DNA of 64,000 bases. Origin: Bugula neritina. Lineage: Eukaryota; Bryozoa; Gymnolaemata; Cheilostomatida; Bugulidae. The DNA is taken from the NCBI GenBank assembly GCA_964035545.1, contig OZ037767.1:3719680-3783679 (forward strand), read 5' to 3'. The position numbers and the translations under genes were made by a program. Of this stretch, positions 31,660 to 44,600 are shown one piece after another (the stretch's first letter is position 1; each line of letters starts with the position of its first letter). The notes beneath the pieces were generated by a model that worked only from the letters and a program-made list of their open reading frames with translations, was not told the origin of the DNA and ran no database searches.

Positions 31660-32343
31660 GTGAGCACAAACCCATTTTGATTGGCAACTCGTATGTAGTG
31701 TGTATTGCTAGCCTACCATGATCAAAGAATATAAGTCACTCTCATCAAAACCACAGCAATATTGTAGTTTTGTGCACTACTAGAGTGGGGTATTATTGCA
31801 TACACGAATAATTGCTGTATGATCTACTACGAGATTTGAGAGAGAACCGAAGTGGTTAGCCGTTAGCGTTTATGAAGATCTATAATATTTTAAGTCTAAT
31901 TAGATACAAGTAGAGTTATCAACAATTACAAGAGAATACACAATATTATCCTAGTCTACATGACATTTATCCTCCGACTGAGGCTGGGCACCGGAAGGCA
32001 CTGTTTATATCTGAAGGGTCGGTCATAATTGGCCAGTGAGGTTTCCGGCAAAAAGTGGTGCGGTGCCGCATAAGATTGCGGCATCGCTAACGGAGTTATC
32101 GTTTCTTGGAACTATAATAATATAATAATTATGTCTTCTGTTGCAGGTATTTAATACATGGGAGGTTGGGGGTATACTTCCCCAACCACTACAATATTAC
32201 TAGCAGTACTAGTCTATTACGCAGTGGCATATCCACAATATCGTGATCTTTGACATATTATGTATAGGCAATTTTAGGCATGAGTTTTATTTTTACAATT
32301 TATCAATAATAAACTACACTAGGTAGTGCTACATTATTACAAT

Positions 32344-32349
32344 TTTATT
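32344..32349 (-). terminator. Likely poly(A) signal of RING gene 2
   Basis: AATAAA on the minus strand about 110 nt beyond the RING gene 2 stop; another lies at 32286-32291. Confidence 0.5.
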
Positions 32350-32457
32350 TTTAGAAAAATGCAAAGTTTAATAAAGCACAAGTTTTTTTTTATAGAAAAT
32401 AAATATCTCAGCATAAAACTAACTGCTCTAAAATATGACAAAAGTTAAGATTAACCG

Positions 32458-33984
32458 CTAGCCTGATGCTGCTTCTTGGTACCTGCAGACAGTGATGTAC
32501 AGGTTGGACCAACCATAACTCACCTGTCTAAGCATGCCATTCTTACACAGAGCTCTTAGCATTTTATTAGCACCTCTACCAGAGTTATCAAAACAATATA
32601 AAAGGACTATTATGAGAAGAAATGCAAAGATAATTTTCGCCAACTCTGTGCATGACTCATCAATACATTGTTTCACCTTTAAACAGCTCCTGCGAATCTG
32701 TTGCCTAAATGTAGAATAGTCAGGACCTGGTTTAGGTTCAGCATTAATTCTAAGTTGAACAGGTGTGCTTTTCTCAGCTTTATTGCTTATCAGTTTATAG
32801 ACATTTAAGGACCCACTATTTTCATAGACAGCCAGAAAATTGTCTGGTGATGCTGCAATTCTTCGTAAACAAAAAAAACCTGTTGTAGGACTGCTGGAGA
32901 TTTTGAACTCTTCCATCACCGCTGCATTTGCTCTTTCCAAGGTGTGCTTTAGTTTTCCGGGATGATAAGCTTCAACCGTATATGCAGACTTGGAATTTAC
33001 TCGCGCTAGGTCTAGCACCAGTAAACTATTTGAACGCATGGTATCAAATATAATGACCTCTTCCCCCCAACTGCAGCTTCTTATACCATCTGGAATTTTA
33101 AACTTTCGGATTGGCAGGTCGTAACACATGTAATTAGCTTCTTCGACAGGTACCTGCCATATGTGGTCATCCACATGCATCCAAATACTGTCCTTATAAG
33201 AGTGGACACAGCCAAATGGAGTAATTCCCAAAAATCTCTTAATGATTTCCATAAACCCATTAAATATGCAAGGAGTAGCATGTCCTGTACTATCAAAGTG
33301 TTGTGGAAATAGGCAATTGGAGTCTGTAATACCTACAAACAGTATACCTCTAAATGGGTTTTTAACCATAAGGCAGCACCCAGCCACCCCCTGCACACAC
33401 CACTTTCTCACTAGAAGCTCTTCTCTATACACTTCAATGTACTTCTTAGTTTGGTTAAACGCGTACAGCTCATCACCAAGGTATATTCCCTTAGAATACC
33501 TGGACTGTTGGTGTGCAAATGATTGCACATTGCCACTTAGTATGTTGATACTATACATTCCCTTATTTAGGCTTCCTTCAGGACATGTGTTTGAATAGAG
33601 GGTCCCATGCTTTCCCCAACAAAACCAACTTTGTTCTTCCCTCCAATAGTCAAATTCACTCAAGAAAACAGCTTGAATTTTTTTAACTCTCTTTGGTTTG
33701 AAATCTCTTTGTTTAGCTTGTTGCTGATTTGATGTGTCGAGAAACTCTGCGAGCTCTGCCGCGTATCTGAATAGAGGGAATTTGCCTGTTTTGGGAAGGT
33801 GAAACTCTTTACGGCAAAATGGGCACACAACTCTGTGTTTCCTCACCATTTCTTTCATGCATTTACCACACATGGTATGTTGACATGGAAGTGACCGAAG
33901 CTCAGATCTGAATGGCACATCTTCCTCGCATATCTGACATAAAAGGAAACGCTCCTTCAGGGTCTCCAACTTCTCCGAATCCAT
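32458..33984 (-). CDS. Single-exon RING-finger protein with C-terminal membrane segment, paralogue 2
   Basis: A 508-residue intronless frame. The C3HC4 RING spans residues 16-57: Cys16, Cys19, Cys34, His36, Cys39, Cys42, Cys54, Cys57. It matches paralogue 1 in LPCQH-x-x-CGKC, the following P-x-x-G-x-FP-x-FRY element, SRYSKGIYLGDELYAFN, the YIEVYREE motif and IWQVPVEE, and both end with a hydrophobic helix (here LAKIIFAFLLIIVLLYCF, about 448-465) plus a short basic tail. The same order in both genes (RING, short linker, long strand-rich region, membrane anchor) indicates a tandem duplicate of an intronless ancestor. Probable membrane-anchored E3 ligase; target unknown. Divergence is high outside the shared motifs, so the duplication is old. 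Confidence 0.88.
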   Translation of the reverse strand: MDSEKLETLKERFLLCQICEEDVPFRSELRSLPCQHTMCGKCMKEMVRKHRVVCPFCRKEFHLPKTGKFPLFRYAAELAEFLDTSNQQQAKQRDFKPKRVKKIQAVFLSEFDYWREEQSWFCWGKHGTLYSNTCPEGSLNKGMYSINILSGNVQSFAHQQSRYSKGIYLGDELYAFNQTKKYIEVYREELLVRKWCVQGVAGCCLMVKNPFRGILFVGITDSNCLFPQHFDSTGHATPCIFNGFMEIIKRFLGITPFGCVHSYKDSIWMHVDDHIWQVPVEEANYMCYDLPIRKFKIPDGIRSCSWGEEVIIFDTMRSNSLLVLDLARVNSKSAYTVEAYHPGKLKHTLERANAAVMEEFKISSSPTTGFFCLRRIAASPDNFLAVYENSGSLNVYKLISNKAEKSTPVQLRINAEPKPGPDYSTFRQQIRRSCLKVKQCIDESCTELAKIIFAFLLIIVLLYCFDNSGRGANKMLRALCKNGMLRQVSYGWSNLYITVCRYQEAASG

Positions 33985-34567
33985 TTTGGAACTGAGACTA
34001 AAGCTAAAATATCAATGAGAGGTTAAATCAAATTAATACCAGAGTAAATTAACCATCACAATTTTAAATTATGCCCAGCATGCTCGCGCAGTGATGGCAC
34101 AACTCTGATTTAAAGCAATTTGGCTGCAATTTTATATTTATGATCAACTGATATTTTATTAAATAAAACTTTGGGTATTAATTGCGGATGGATGGGGATT
34201 GTTACTTGGGTACACACGTACTATATGAGAATATTGCGTTGCATAGAACAAAATTAAACAGCTCAGATGCTATTAATAGAGCTGCTTACACCAGTGTTAC
34301 ACAGATTTTTAGAATGTTGTAGTATGCTCTCAAATGCCTGCATGGTGGCATAGTCAGCCAATGTGAATATAGAGTTCGACTACAAGTACGTGGTATCGAG
34401 TATTGACACTAAAGAACTGACGGAGCTAACCTCACAACCAAACTTCATGCATTTGCAAGGCAACAATATAGAATAATAATAATAATAATCATTGGGACTT
34501 GTGGGTTTATACGTTTTTTTCAACATAAGTAGCTTTAATCACTCAGAGGGGTGAACAAATTATACTA

Positions 34568-35223
34568 TTCAAGTACCCTTCACTTGAGAGGAGGCAACTC
34601 CGCAAGATTGCTCTGAACACATTTCTCAGATTAAGGCCGATACATGGAAAGCCGGTATATGAAATCCCAATGTAACAACGTCAACAACTAAGATTAATGG
34701 TATTAGTAAGTTATTGTAAATTTCAATTTGGTAAAGTTTACCTCGGGCTCTGTCCGGGCCCAACTGCAAGGCTTATGGCAAGCAACAATCCTGCAGCTGA
34801 TGCAAGATTTAAAAATCTAAAGCGTGATTCAGAGTTTTGTGCCTCAGTGTGTTAGTGTTGAATGCTAGAATCCGTGGAATCTCACAAACAGAAAGCTGTT
34901 ATTTGCCAATCTCCTACGACTACTAGCCCAGTACACGTAGCGCATTTTGCTACAGTTTCTAACTTCTAACTACTTTTCACGAGGTCAAAGGACATTTCTC
35001 CGATGAGGTTAAAAATCGCTTGAAGCAGCGCAAATTTGGTGGTTACGAAGTGCAGTTATTCGATGGTCTCAAGTTTGGGGTTCGGACATGGATGTTTTTT
35101 ACAAACACTGCAGTTAGTAACTCCAAACTTTATGCTGTTCCTAACAATTTCCTATGCGGTTATAACGAAACCGAAACCCCTCATTGCATTTACGAGTCAA
35201 GTTTAGCCATTTATGAAAAATAA
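34568..35223 (+). pseudogene. Coding-like relic of unknown element
   Basis: Three less AT-rich open stretches follow one another on the plus strand: about 34572-34674 (SLERRQLRKIALNTFLRLRP onward), 34729-34851 (LCPGPTARLMASNNPAADAR onward, ending in TAG) and about 34990-35223 (FSDEVKNRLKQRKFGGYEVQ onward, ending in TAA). They are in different frames and separated by stops. Composition and clustering suggest a decayed gene or mobile element, but I recognise no domain. Confidence 0.25.
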
Positions 35224-35574
35224 CTATACAGTAGGCCTCGAGGTCTCTACGCCAATTGCACGGTGATTTTTTTATTACCCTTTGCTCTACACCGGCGTTG
35301 CTTATTCCTAATATCAATATGTTCCTTACCTTCTACCTTTTCACTAAATCTACTGCAATGCAGCGTCGTTTCTCTTATGCCCGTTTGATGCAAAGTGGCT
35401 TTACAGTTACTCAAAGTCAATAAGCCATAAGGTGTGAAAAAGTCAAATGTACTTTCACTTCGACTTATCACTTACGTCTTGCAGTTACTGAGTTCTCAGT
35501 TAGTGCTGGTGAGTTACAGGTTACAGCAGTCGTGACTTTGCACCAAGTTTAACTCAGTACTGGCAAAACTAAAG

Positions 35575-36180
35575 TAAGTGTAGCACTAATATCTAATAGT
35601 AATAGTATAACTAATAGTATGAGTAACCATAAGCGGAGATAAACCTGATCAATTACTCAATTAGTATCAGTATGAGTGTCACAGTGACAATGTAGTTGTA
35701 TGATAATGATTCAATGTGAATCACTATAACATCAACTATAAGGTTAAGTATGGATAATGGATGGATATGAATGTGAATATCGATATGAATGTGCTGAACT
35801 ATAGCTATAAGAATAAGCTTCAGAATTTACTTGAAGATACGTTTTTGTGTGGTCAGTATCACTAATACAATAAATGTAGTACTAGTAGTAATACTCTAAT
35901 AGTAAAACTATTATTACTATTAGTAGGCCTATTGGTAATACTATTAATAATAGAGTATTAATATTGGTATTGTTAATAATACTAATAGTTGTAATATGAA
36001 TATTATTTTTATTCACCATTGGGCTTGGCTATGTTAAAGTTTTAATTTGGCTCCTTGTTTTGAAAACCTTGAAATTAACCTATTAATTGGGCTTGGCTAT
36101 TGAATCTATTATAACTATTAGTATTAGTATTACTGTTAGTAGTAACTAGACTCACTGTCATGTTAATACCATTATAATTA
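35575..36180. repeat. Degenerate ATT/GAT-rich repeat array C
   Basis: Contains AATAGTAATAGTATAACTAA, GATATGAATGTGAATATCGA and many TACTATTAGT words, plus ACTATAAGGTTAA (35735-35747), which is also present in the 19.5-kb array. Confidence 0.55.
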
Positions 36181-37037
36181 TTCAAGCTAAAATAATTGAA
36201 AATTTCAATTCAGAGTGGTACTAAGAGTGATACTTTTTGTAAGCGTATACAATACTGCCAGTTAGTGTTGCAACAATTACAGATCCATTCAAGTCACTGG
36301 TCTTTCTCCTTTTCACTTTAAGCACTGTAGACCTAAGACAAATTACATGACAGCACAAGCATTTGTGAATAATTGCATGGGAGATTTGTAAATGTAAATA
36401 TTGGTCATACACATGTACACTTACAGACCTATGCATTATGTTGACATAAATATCAGTGAATAATAAAATGAAATCAATAGCAATGTCTGTCATTATAATG
36501 ATGATTGTAAGCCATATAGTAATATTCACAATTGCATCTTTTGGAAAACATTGAATTTATTGTCAATTGCTTAAATAATTTCAGCAATGCTATATCTATG
36601 ATCTCTATCACTAACATTGCTTTTCTTATTTACAAGTGTGAAACATGCTTTTCACTAGTTTACTGGGTTGCAAATGGACCTGTGCATCTATATTTAGTGC
36701 TTGCATTTGGTCCTCTGATGTCAGGTGTCAAAATTTCATTATCCAGAGTTGATTGCTTTCTCTCACCTTTAGGTTAGCTGGTTCTTGTGAGGGTATCATT
36801 CTATCAATCTACATCTGTTGAGGGTTATTACAAAGTCTTCTAGTTCACAGCTCTTTGATTTTTGTGCATTCAGTCATTTTATTCGTAACATTATATCATA
36901 ATTCTGACAATAAACATTGCAGATAGGAATGACAAGTGCATCAGGTGTCTGCACTGGGTACCACCTTACACAGTGTAATATGTCACTTACTACATATGAC
37001 ACCATGTAGTCAATAGTATCAGGTGCCCTGTGCTAGG

Positions 37038-37093
37038 TATATATACTCTGCATGCGATGGTTATAATTTCATCAGTGCCATCAATTCACTCAG
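37038..37093 (+). promoter_or_regulatory. TATA box and probable 5' untranslated exon of secreted-protein gene
   Basis: TATATATA at 37038-37045 is followed about 48 nt later by CACTCAG/GTAAAC, a good donor at 37094. The first coding exon begins after an acceptor-like TGATGCAG (37391-37398). This fits a short untranslated exon at about 37070-37093 spliced to the coding exon. Inferred from sequence only. Confidence 0.45.
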
Positions 37094-37399
37094 GTAAACA
37101 TCTTTATTGTGCGTATAATACATTAGGTCTACTAAATTGATAATATTGAGCAATATTTACTGTACATAAAAAAAGAAAATTGTAGGTTTTGTACTTTTAT
37201 ATAGTATCTAGTGTTAGAAATTTATTTATATCTTTTTATGATGATCATAAAACCTTCTCGGAGTAATTTTTCTAATCATATAGATTTGTATATAAATACA
37301 TTTTTTCATATTTTATGATTTTTCTTGTTTTATTCCCAATAATATTTTCAATGCGTTTTTGTGCGGTCAATGATTTTCCAACACGCTGTCTGATGCAGG

Positions 37400-38539
37400 A
37401 TGGCGGAGTTGAGTGGTTGGCTGAGGATTCTGGTGACCTCACTCATTTCGTTCTCTTGTGTTTACGCTGACGGCCTGCAGCAAATACAGTCCGGCATCCT
37501 TGATGTTGTGGAGCCAGTCATCTCGGAGGAAAATGGTCTGTTGTGTTTTGTGTTCATTGTTTTAGAAAGATTGGCATAGAATATGGCATCCATTATAATA
37601 CTATGTTATTTTTTGTTGCCACGTTGTATTATAAGACTGTGCTGTATTGTAATATAATGATATGTTATGTTATAATGCTGTGTTATATTAAAATATGGTG
37701 TTGTATTGTAACACTGTGTTGTATTATATGTAATGATACATTGTGTTGTAATCATTGCTTTATGTTCAAGTGCAACATTCAAGCTTCTTTAGCTTCAACT
37801 GTACAATAAAAGATGAATAAAGTTTTCAAACACAGCAGTCTATGCATGTCATGCAGAAGTAGGTTTAAGTTGAGAAACCTCCACAGTTTCTAATCCTAAA
37901 TTTCTTTAATTTTAATTTTGTTTGAGATCTGCAGGCAATGCTGTCAGCTGCATGCTGCCACCATATTATTTCGGCAGCAATTCAACGAGGACAGGCATCA
38001 GCTCAGCAATTTTAATTTTAATTAGTGATAACTTAGTTTGCATCATACGGCAGCGCACACACAGTGGCTGCTCTCGGCAGCATGGCTGCTCTCTATCACG
38101 TCACGTTTGTTTCCAGTGCGACTGCAAGCTATCATGAAGATATACGGCCAGGCTGTGTCCTGGCAGCAGCAGATTATAATGGACAGGATTAGGATGGAGG
38201 GAGACTCGGGGATAATGCAAGTCAGAAATGTTTTTGATCACACCAAGTCGTGGGGCACCAACACTTGGTCTCGTGAGTTATATCCTCGTGCTGTGTAGAT
38301 TATATATATCTTGTTTGTCTAGACTGTGTTCTAACACTGTAGCGTAATTTAATATGTTGATACTGATGTGTATCTTCTAGTCCCTTAATTCTATAGCAGG
38401 TTATATGCAGTGCCCAGGTTATGCAAACTTAGGAATATCTATACAACAAATTACTTGATGTGTTCTACTCAGCCTATTGAAGCATATGATTATTTTATGT
38501 AATTATATTTTATTGTATCTGTATTATATCTACATTACA

Positions 38540-38616
<77 letters not shown>

Positions 38617-41600
38617 TATGCCCAGATGACATTTATATTATATTATATCTATATTGCATTTATGTTATACCTAGATGTATGCATGTAATACACCTAGATA
38701 ACAATATCATATTTATGTAATATCTATATTATACCTACATCACATCTCCATCATATCTATATATTACTAGTCATATTTTGCAGGTGGTAATGGCCAAGCA
38801 GCTATTCACAACCATGCCAACAACATCAGAACAGTAGGTATGGGTGAGTTTAATGCCGTATTGAATGGCGTACCTTTCACCACTAGACATAATGACTACA
38901 GACTGAATAAGGCCCACAGCACAAGTAAGGAGTATGGTGCTACAGAGCCAGTAGAGTTTCCACCTGTTCCACCAAGTGTAAGTTCTACTGTATGTCACAG
39001 TGTAAGTTAATAGTGTAAGTTCTACTGTATGTCACAGTGTAAGTTAATAGTGTAAGTTCTATATTTCAGTGTAAATTAAGAAGGTTTTTCTATTGTATGT
39101 TAAAAGTGTAAAGATCTATAGTTTTTCGTACCTGGTTACCAGTTATATTCAAATCCAAAGCAAATGAAAAGCATAGTTTTTATGACACCTGCAGGCACGT
39201 TCTGGCATATTCTGGCAGGTATTAGCCCATGCTGGCAAGTGTTGACACATGCTGGCAAGTGTTGACACATGCTGGCAAGTGTTGACACATGCTGGCAGGT
39301 GTCGGCACATGCTGGCACATGATGGCAAGTGTCAGCGCGTGCTAGCAGGTGTTATAAGATGTTGAGATCTACTCAGCTCTATACCTGCAGCCTTGCATTC
39401 AAATTATATAATAATTGACTGGTTATTTTTATCATCTGCTACATAATCAGGTTTTTTGTGCAAAAACTTTATTCACAAATGAGTCCCTTTCATACCTTCT
39501 ACCTGGCAACCTTCTTGGTAGTTCTTTCATCTGAGGGCTAAACATAATTCTCTATTGATATTTTACTCCAACTTGTTCATCAGAGTATAATATTGCAGTA
39601 ATTATCTAGGCCTTTGGTCACATGATCTTCCAAAAAGTGTATATCACAAATAACAAACACCTTATGCAACAAACCTATTGAAATGCAATCAGCCATTGAG
39701 CTCTATACGCCTGGTTGTCTGCAACACTTCTAGAATTTTCTAAAGATTACATCATAAAAATCTTTTGTAAGACTATCCCTGGAAATGTATGATGGATCGG
39801 CTTTCATCAGTTGCTATGAAGCTGTGCCTGATGTCTGTTAATTTATTGAGGTCTACAGCATGTTTGTGCAAAATTATGTCAATTCATGAGAATAGGCGAA
39901 ACTTGTAGTGTTGCAGCTGAAACCAGGTCATGCATGCATTTGCACAAACATGTGAAATAATATAATGCAGCATACTAAGATTTAGTATTATAAAATTTCA
40001 TGACATTAGAGTAGATGATGAGTGTATACACGGAAACTCTACTTACTGCAAGGTATATGTTAGACACATAACGTACAGTTCAAAGAAAATAATTTGTTAA
40101 ATTTTATTTTAAACCAGCCATTATGAAATATTGAATAATAGAACATCTAACAATTATATTATTCTATATATCATTTTACTTATTGAGCGTGTATGTCAAA
40201 AATAAAAACCCATATAATTATATATTGCCATAATCACATACACTAGTCATCATATTTCACATTTGTTGTTAAAGAAGCTGCTTTGTCTATTTCCTGGGCA
40301 GTGCGTTGACCCAGTTTCATGTTGACCCAGTTTTACGTTGATTGTACACTCCAGGTGTTGGAGAAGGGGACAGTGGAAGAGCAGATCGAGGAGATGAGGG
40401 AATACTTCAAGGCATTTGCTGAGCAAAATAAACGTCACCGGGACTACAAGCCATACTTTAAGGTAAGTCTATTAAGTATGTGTAAGTGTAGTGATTGTTA
40501 ATACATCAAGTGTAAGTACATTAATTGTTAGTATATATCAAGTGTAAGTACATTAATTGTTAGTACATAAAGTGTAGGTGTAGTAATTGTTAGTACATAA
40601 ATTGTAAGTATGTTAATTGTTAGCGCATCAAGTGTGTAAGTACAGTAATTGTTATGGCATTATCAGGAGGCTTTTTGAAATTACTGTGCTCAATACCCAC
40701 TTCAAACATGCACAATAACTTTGTGCAGTGGTAATTTATTGCTTTACTGATTGCTATATTGCAGCCTGTATTATATTATGTTATATCGTATTACAATATA
40801 CTACTTTGTTATGTAATTATAATTTATAATTATATTGTATTATTATTACATGCTACATTACAGCGTGTTTTTATTAAACTATATTATATTATACTATACT
40901 ATATTATATTGCATTAGATTATTGTAATATGTTATTGTATTATATTATACTGTATCAGCAATATACATATTGATATCTTACAGCCTGTACTGGCTTACAT
41001 GCAAGGGATGTGGACAGTAAACACTGACACAGTTGAAGAACCTTTCTTCTCTGACAGACACTCCATTGAAGCTGACACATGGTTTCAACTTCAGGTATTT
41101 AGTTTTATCAATAATATACTTAATTTTATTTATATTACATTCAGTTTTATTATTTATATTCTGCCTGATTTTATTTATGTTATATTCAGTTTTATTATTT
41201 ATATTCTACTTAATTTTATTTATGCTATATTTAGTTGTATTACTTATATTTTATTTTGTATTATTATTTATATTTTATTTTGTTTTATTAACATTATTAC
41301 ATTTAATTTTATTATTTATATCATATTTAGTATTATTATTTATATTATATTTATTTTTGATATTTATGTTCTATTTAGTATTTTTATCTATATTTTATTT
41401 CATTTACTTAATACTATTTTATTTACTTTTATTATTTATATAATATTTAGTTTTAATAATAATATATTCAGTTTCATTATTAATTTAATGTTTTAGCGGA
41501 ATTTTCAAATTCACTCTAATGCTTCCGTAGCCAAAAATATATATGCAATATATATAATATACCTTTATAATATTTTCTATGTTAGGATCTACTGGCATCA

Positions 41601-44600
41601 TCCTATATAATGGAGTATCATAGTATAGCTAATATTATATTTAGGAAGATGTGATGGCCTCGCTTTGGGGAGGTAAGAAAGACGTGAATGAGAACTTGGC
41701 TACGTTACCAACTGTCATCATAGGAGTGAATGAAGATGGGTCGCCAAGAATGGCCCAGTGGAACTACAGGATTCTGACTCACCCGATTTCATTTGATATT
41801 CCTCTAAACAGGTTTGTTTTATTAACTTTCTGCACTACTCTCTAGTCTCTACACTACTTTCTGCACTACTTTCTGCACTAGCCACTACTTTCTGCACTAC
41901 TTTCTGCACTAGCCACTACTTTATGCACTCTTTTCTCCTCTGCTGTATGGACATGTGTGAAAATGTTTATTGTGCTTGCAAGGTCTAGCAGTCATGTGAT
42001 CATGATAGTAGTTGGTGTGCAGTGAAAGGTTTTAGGTGATGGAATGCTTTCATTAAGATATTGATCTGATACTGGTTTATTAGATTGAATAATATATCAT
42101 ATAAAATGCAGCAGTTATATAGTTACAATAAGTGGCAGGAGCTTGTAACGTTTAAGCTATCATAATAGGACAACTTTTTGTTTCAAATTTCGCTGTGAAG
42201 TGCTCAATGTGCATTTTACTGCAGGTTCCGCCCTATTGATGATCTATCAGTTATGGTTCGAAACTTCAAGAACCTGGAAGATCTTGCTAAAACGAGATCG
42301 TGCCGATTCCAGCTAAACCCGTTGCCCAAAGACGAGCCGTACGACGGGGTGTGGAGAGAGGAGCAGTCCACAGGCTATGTGAATTACCTGGAGCAGTTGA
42401 TGAAGGAAGTGCCAGGTTGTGATTTCTAATTGGTCAATAGGTGTTTACCTTGACATTTAAACATGTGTTACTGTTTCTTCTGTACTCACAAAAGAGTAAA
42501 TATAATAACATGGGTCATAAATAACCCTAGTACCTGCGGAGTACTATTTGGTATATCAAATTGTTATTGAATATCTCATCTACACAAATAGGAGCAATTA
42601 CTGAAAACTGTCTATATTGATTATATAGTTGTGGGTTCAAATTATATGTTTAAGTTCAGCTGCGATGATTTGTTATTTATTATCAGATAAATATATTGTA
42701 TCCTGCCATAGTGTATGCTTGGCAAAAGTATAGTATTACTTATAAATTTCTTGACTTTTAATTCAAAGAGATCTTCAAAGCATGGATAAATTTAGGATGT
42801 ATAAAATAAGCCAGTTCTTATCAAATTGAGTTTAGCTTTTCAAGTGAGAATTGTCCTCCCCTGGTGTAGATGATTTATATTTTTTTCTCCAAGCTGCAAG
42901 CACAATTTTTGTCTTCATTAAATTGATGTGAGCTTCCTGTATTATTTTTATGTTTTGCTGCCCCCATTTTCTCAAATTGAATAATCTTTGGGTATTTTCA
43001 CTTGAAAATATAATTTTGTTCATTTCCTTTGCCATTAAAATGTTATCTTGTGTTGTAGGATTGGACAACTATCCTGCTAACATCAAAGATGACTTCTTTG
43101 GTGCCGCGCCACTTCAAGAGCCTGACGATAGCTCTGACGAGCTGAATACTGGGTACTACCACAGGTGTGTTAGTAGGACATATACATACTTGTTATCTTT
43201 ATATTAAGGGGCATCATTAATACACTTGCAGAAACTTAAGAATATGTCAGAAAAACGTCATAGAAAACATGTGTGAACATGTAATGGTGCCATGAGTTGA
43301 AAGATGATAAGGTATGATAAACAGCATGATGGGACTGCAGAGTTTTAACACAATCAGTATAGTTGGGTTGACTGTATAATAGTAAATTCTGGCTGCAACT
43401 GCAATCCACTAAATTAATTATAGTCCTTCATTTTGATCTGTGGATATACTGCCTGATAAATGACGCTGTTTTCTAGTTCAACATATTACACAGTTGATTG
43501 TCACTACTCCTATTATTCTTCTATCCAGGTACTACAGTCTGAGTAAGAGAGACGCTTCGGGCTTTTCTAAATCTGCGAGAGGATTCGCCGATGCCAACCT
43601 CTTCGTTGCTCAGAACAATCAATCTAAAGTGGCTCCTATTCGGGTGGGTGTGCAGGATGCCCCGTGTTCGTTTTTGTGTCTTCTTACTTTTCTGAAGCAA
43701 TTAATTCACAGTTTATGCCTAAACATGCTTATGAAATTGAACTCATTCATATGAGCTGTAGTTATTCTTACTTAGTGATTCCGATGTAGTGCAGCGGATA
43801 CAAAAGTCTTTGAGAGTTATTCTCTTTTGTGCCCTAAAACCTTTTGTCAAAGAGTATTATTATTATGAATGTTTAGCTTGAGGTTGTCATTCACTTTCCT
43901 GTGAAGTGGTAGATTTAGAGACAGGCTGAACCCTTTTTTACAACTTGAATCATTTTAAGTTCACTGAAGCACGATCAAGCCCTTGTTATTGTTAGAGATG
44001 AGATAACTCTTAAGTTTTGCTTCACACTTTGTTTAGCTCAGACAGTGCTATAGAAGAAACTGTGAGTATGACGAAATGCGAGTGTCTTACGCCGTCCCCC
44101 TGGAGATCCTGTACCTCACACCTCTACACTCCTGGAATCCTTATGACATTGCCTTCAACGCAGCTGACGCGGACTTCCCGGCTAAAGGATCAGACGGGAG
44201 GCTCACCAGAGACGGACAAAATGATCCAAACAAAGCATATAATGGTAGCATAATTTCTAGAGAAATACAGCTTGGTTTTTTTAGTTCTTTTTACCAGGTC
44301 AGCTGATGTTATTGCATCACTTAGCTTCTTGGCAGCTGTTCTATAAAATAGAAAAAGTCATATTTTTACACTTTTTACAGATATATATTTACGACTTGTT
44401 TTTTTTTAAGAATTTTGGTAATGATAAAATAGACAAATTAGCTGCAGCTCCAATCTTTATCTTGATTCACTCTTTGCTTGTCTCTACTCTGAAGGTGCGT
44501 CTGAGAAGTACTACTACCTCACTCCGGCCGAGTTGTTTGAGAGTGGTGAGCTGGAGAGAGACTCGGCTGACACCACCAAGGATTCAGTTTACGTTCTCGA

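Larger units (their letters stand above)
31097..32457. other. Spacer between the two RING genes
   Basis: Should contain the promoter of RING gene 1 (minus strand) and the 3' end of RING gene 2. It includes a perfect 11-bp hairpin at 31628-31659 and a GC-richer patch near 31.97-32.10 kb with no recognised function. No RING relic was found. Confidence 0.4.
33985..37399. other. Gene-poor region between RING pair and secreted-protein gene
   Basis: Holds the RING gene 2 promoter, an AAT microsatellite near 34.48 kb, coding-like relics at about 34.57-35.22 kb, a degenerate ATT/GAT-rich array at 35.58-36.18 kb, and a TATA-containing promoter candidate near 37.04 kb. Confidence 0.45.

Noticed and set aside
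37922-38116. Extra coding exon between secreted-protein exons 1 and 2
   Set aside because: Although open and less AT-rich, its frame runs into TGA before joining exon 2, while exon 1 joins 38117 directly in frame.
40999-41496. Hydrophobic Ile/Phe-rich frames as membrane protein genes
   Set aside because: Generated by T-rich degenerate repeat in an intron of the secreted-protein gene; the start is inside exon 5.
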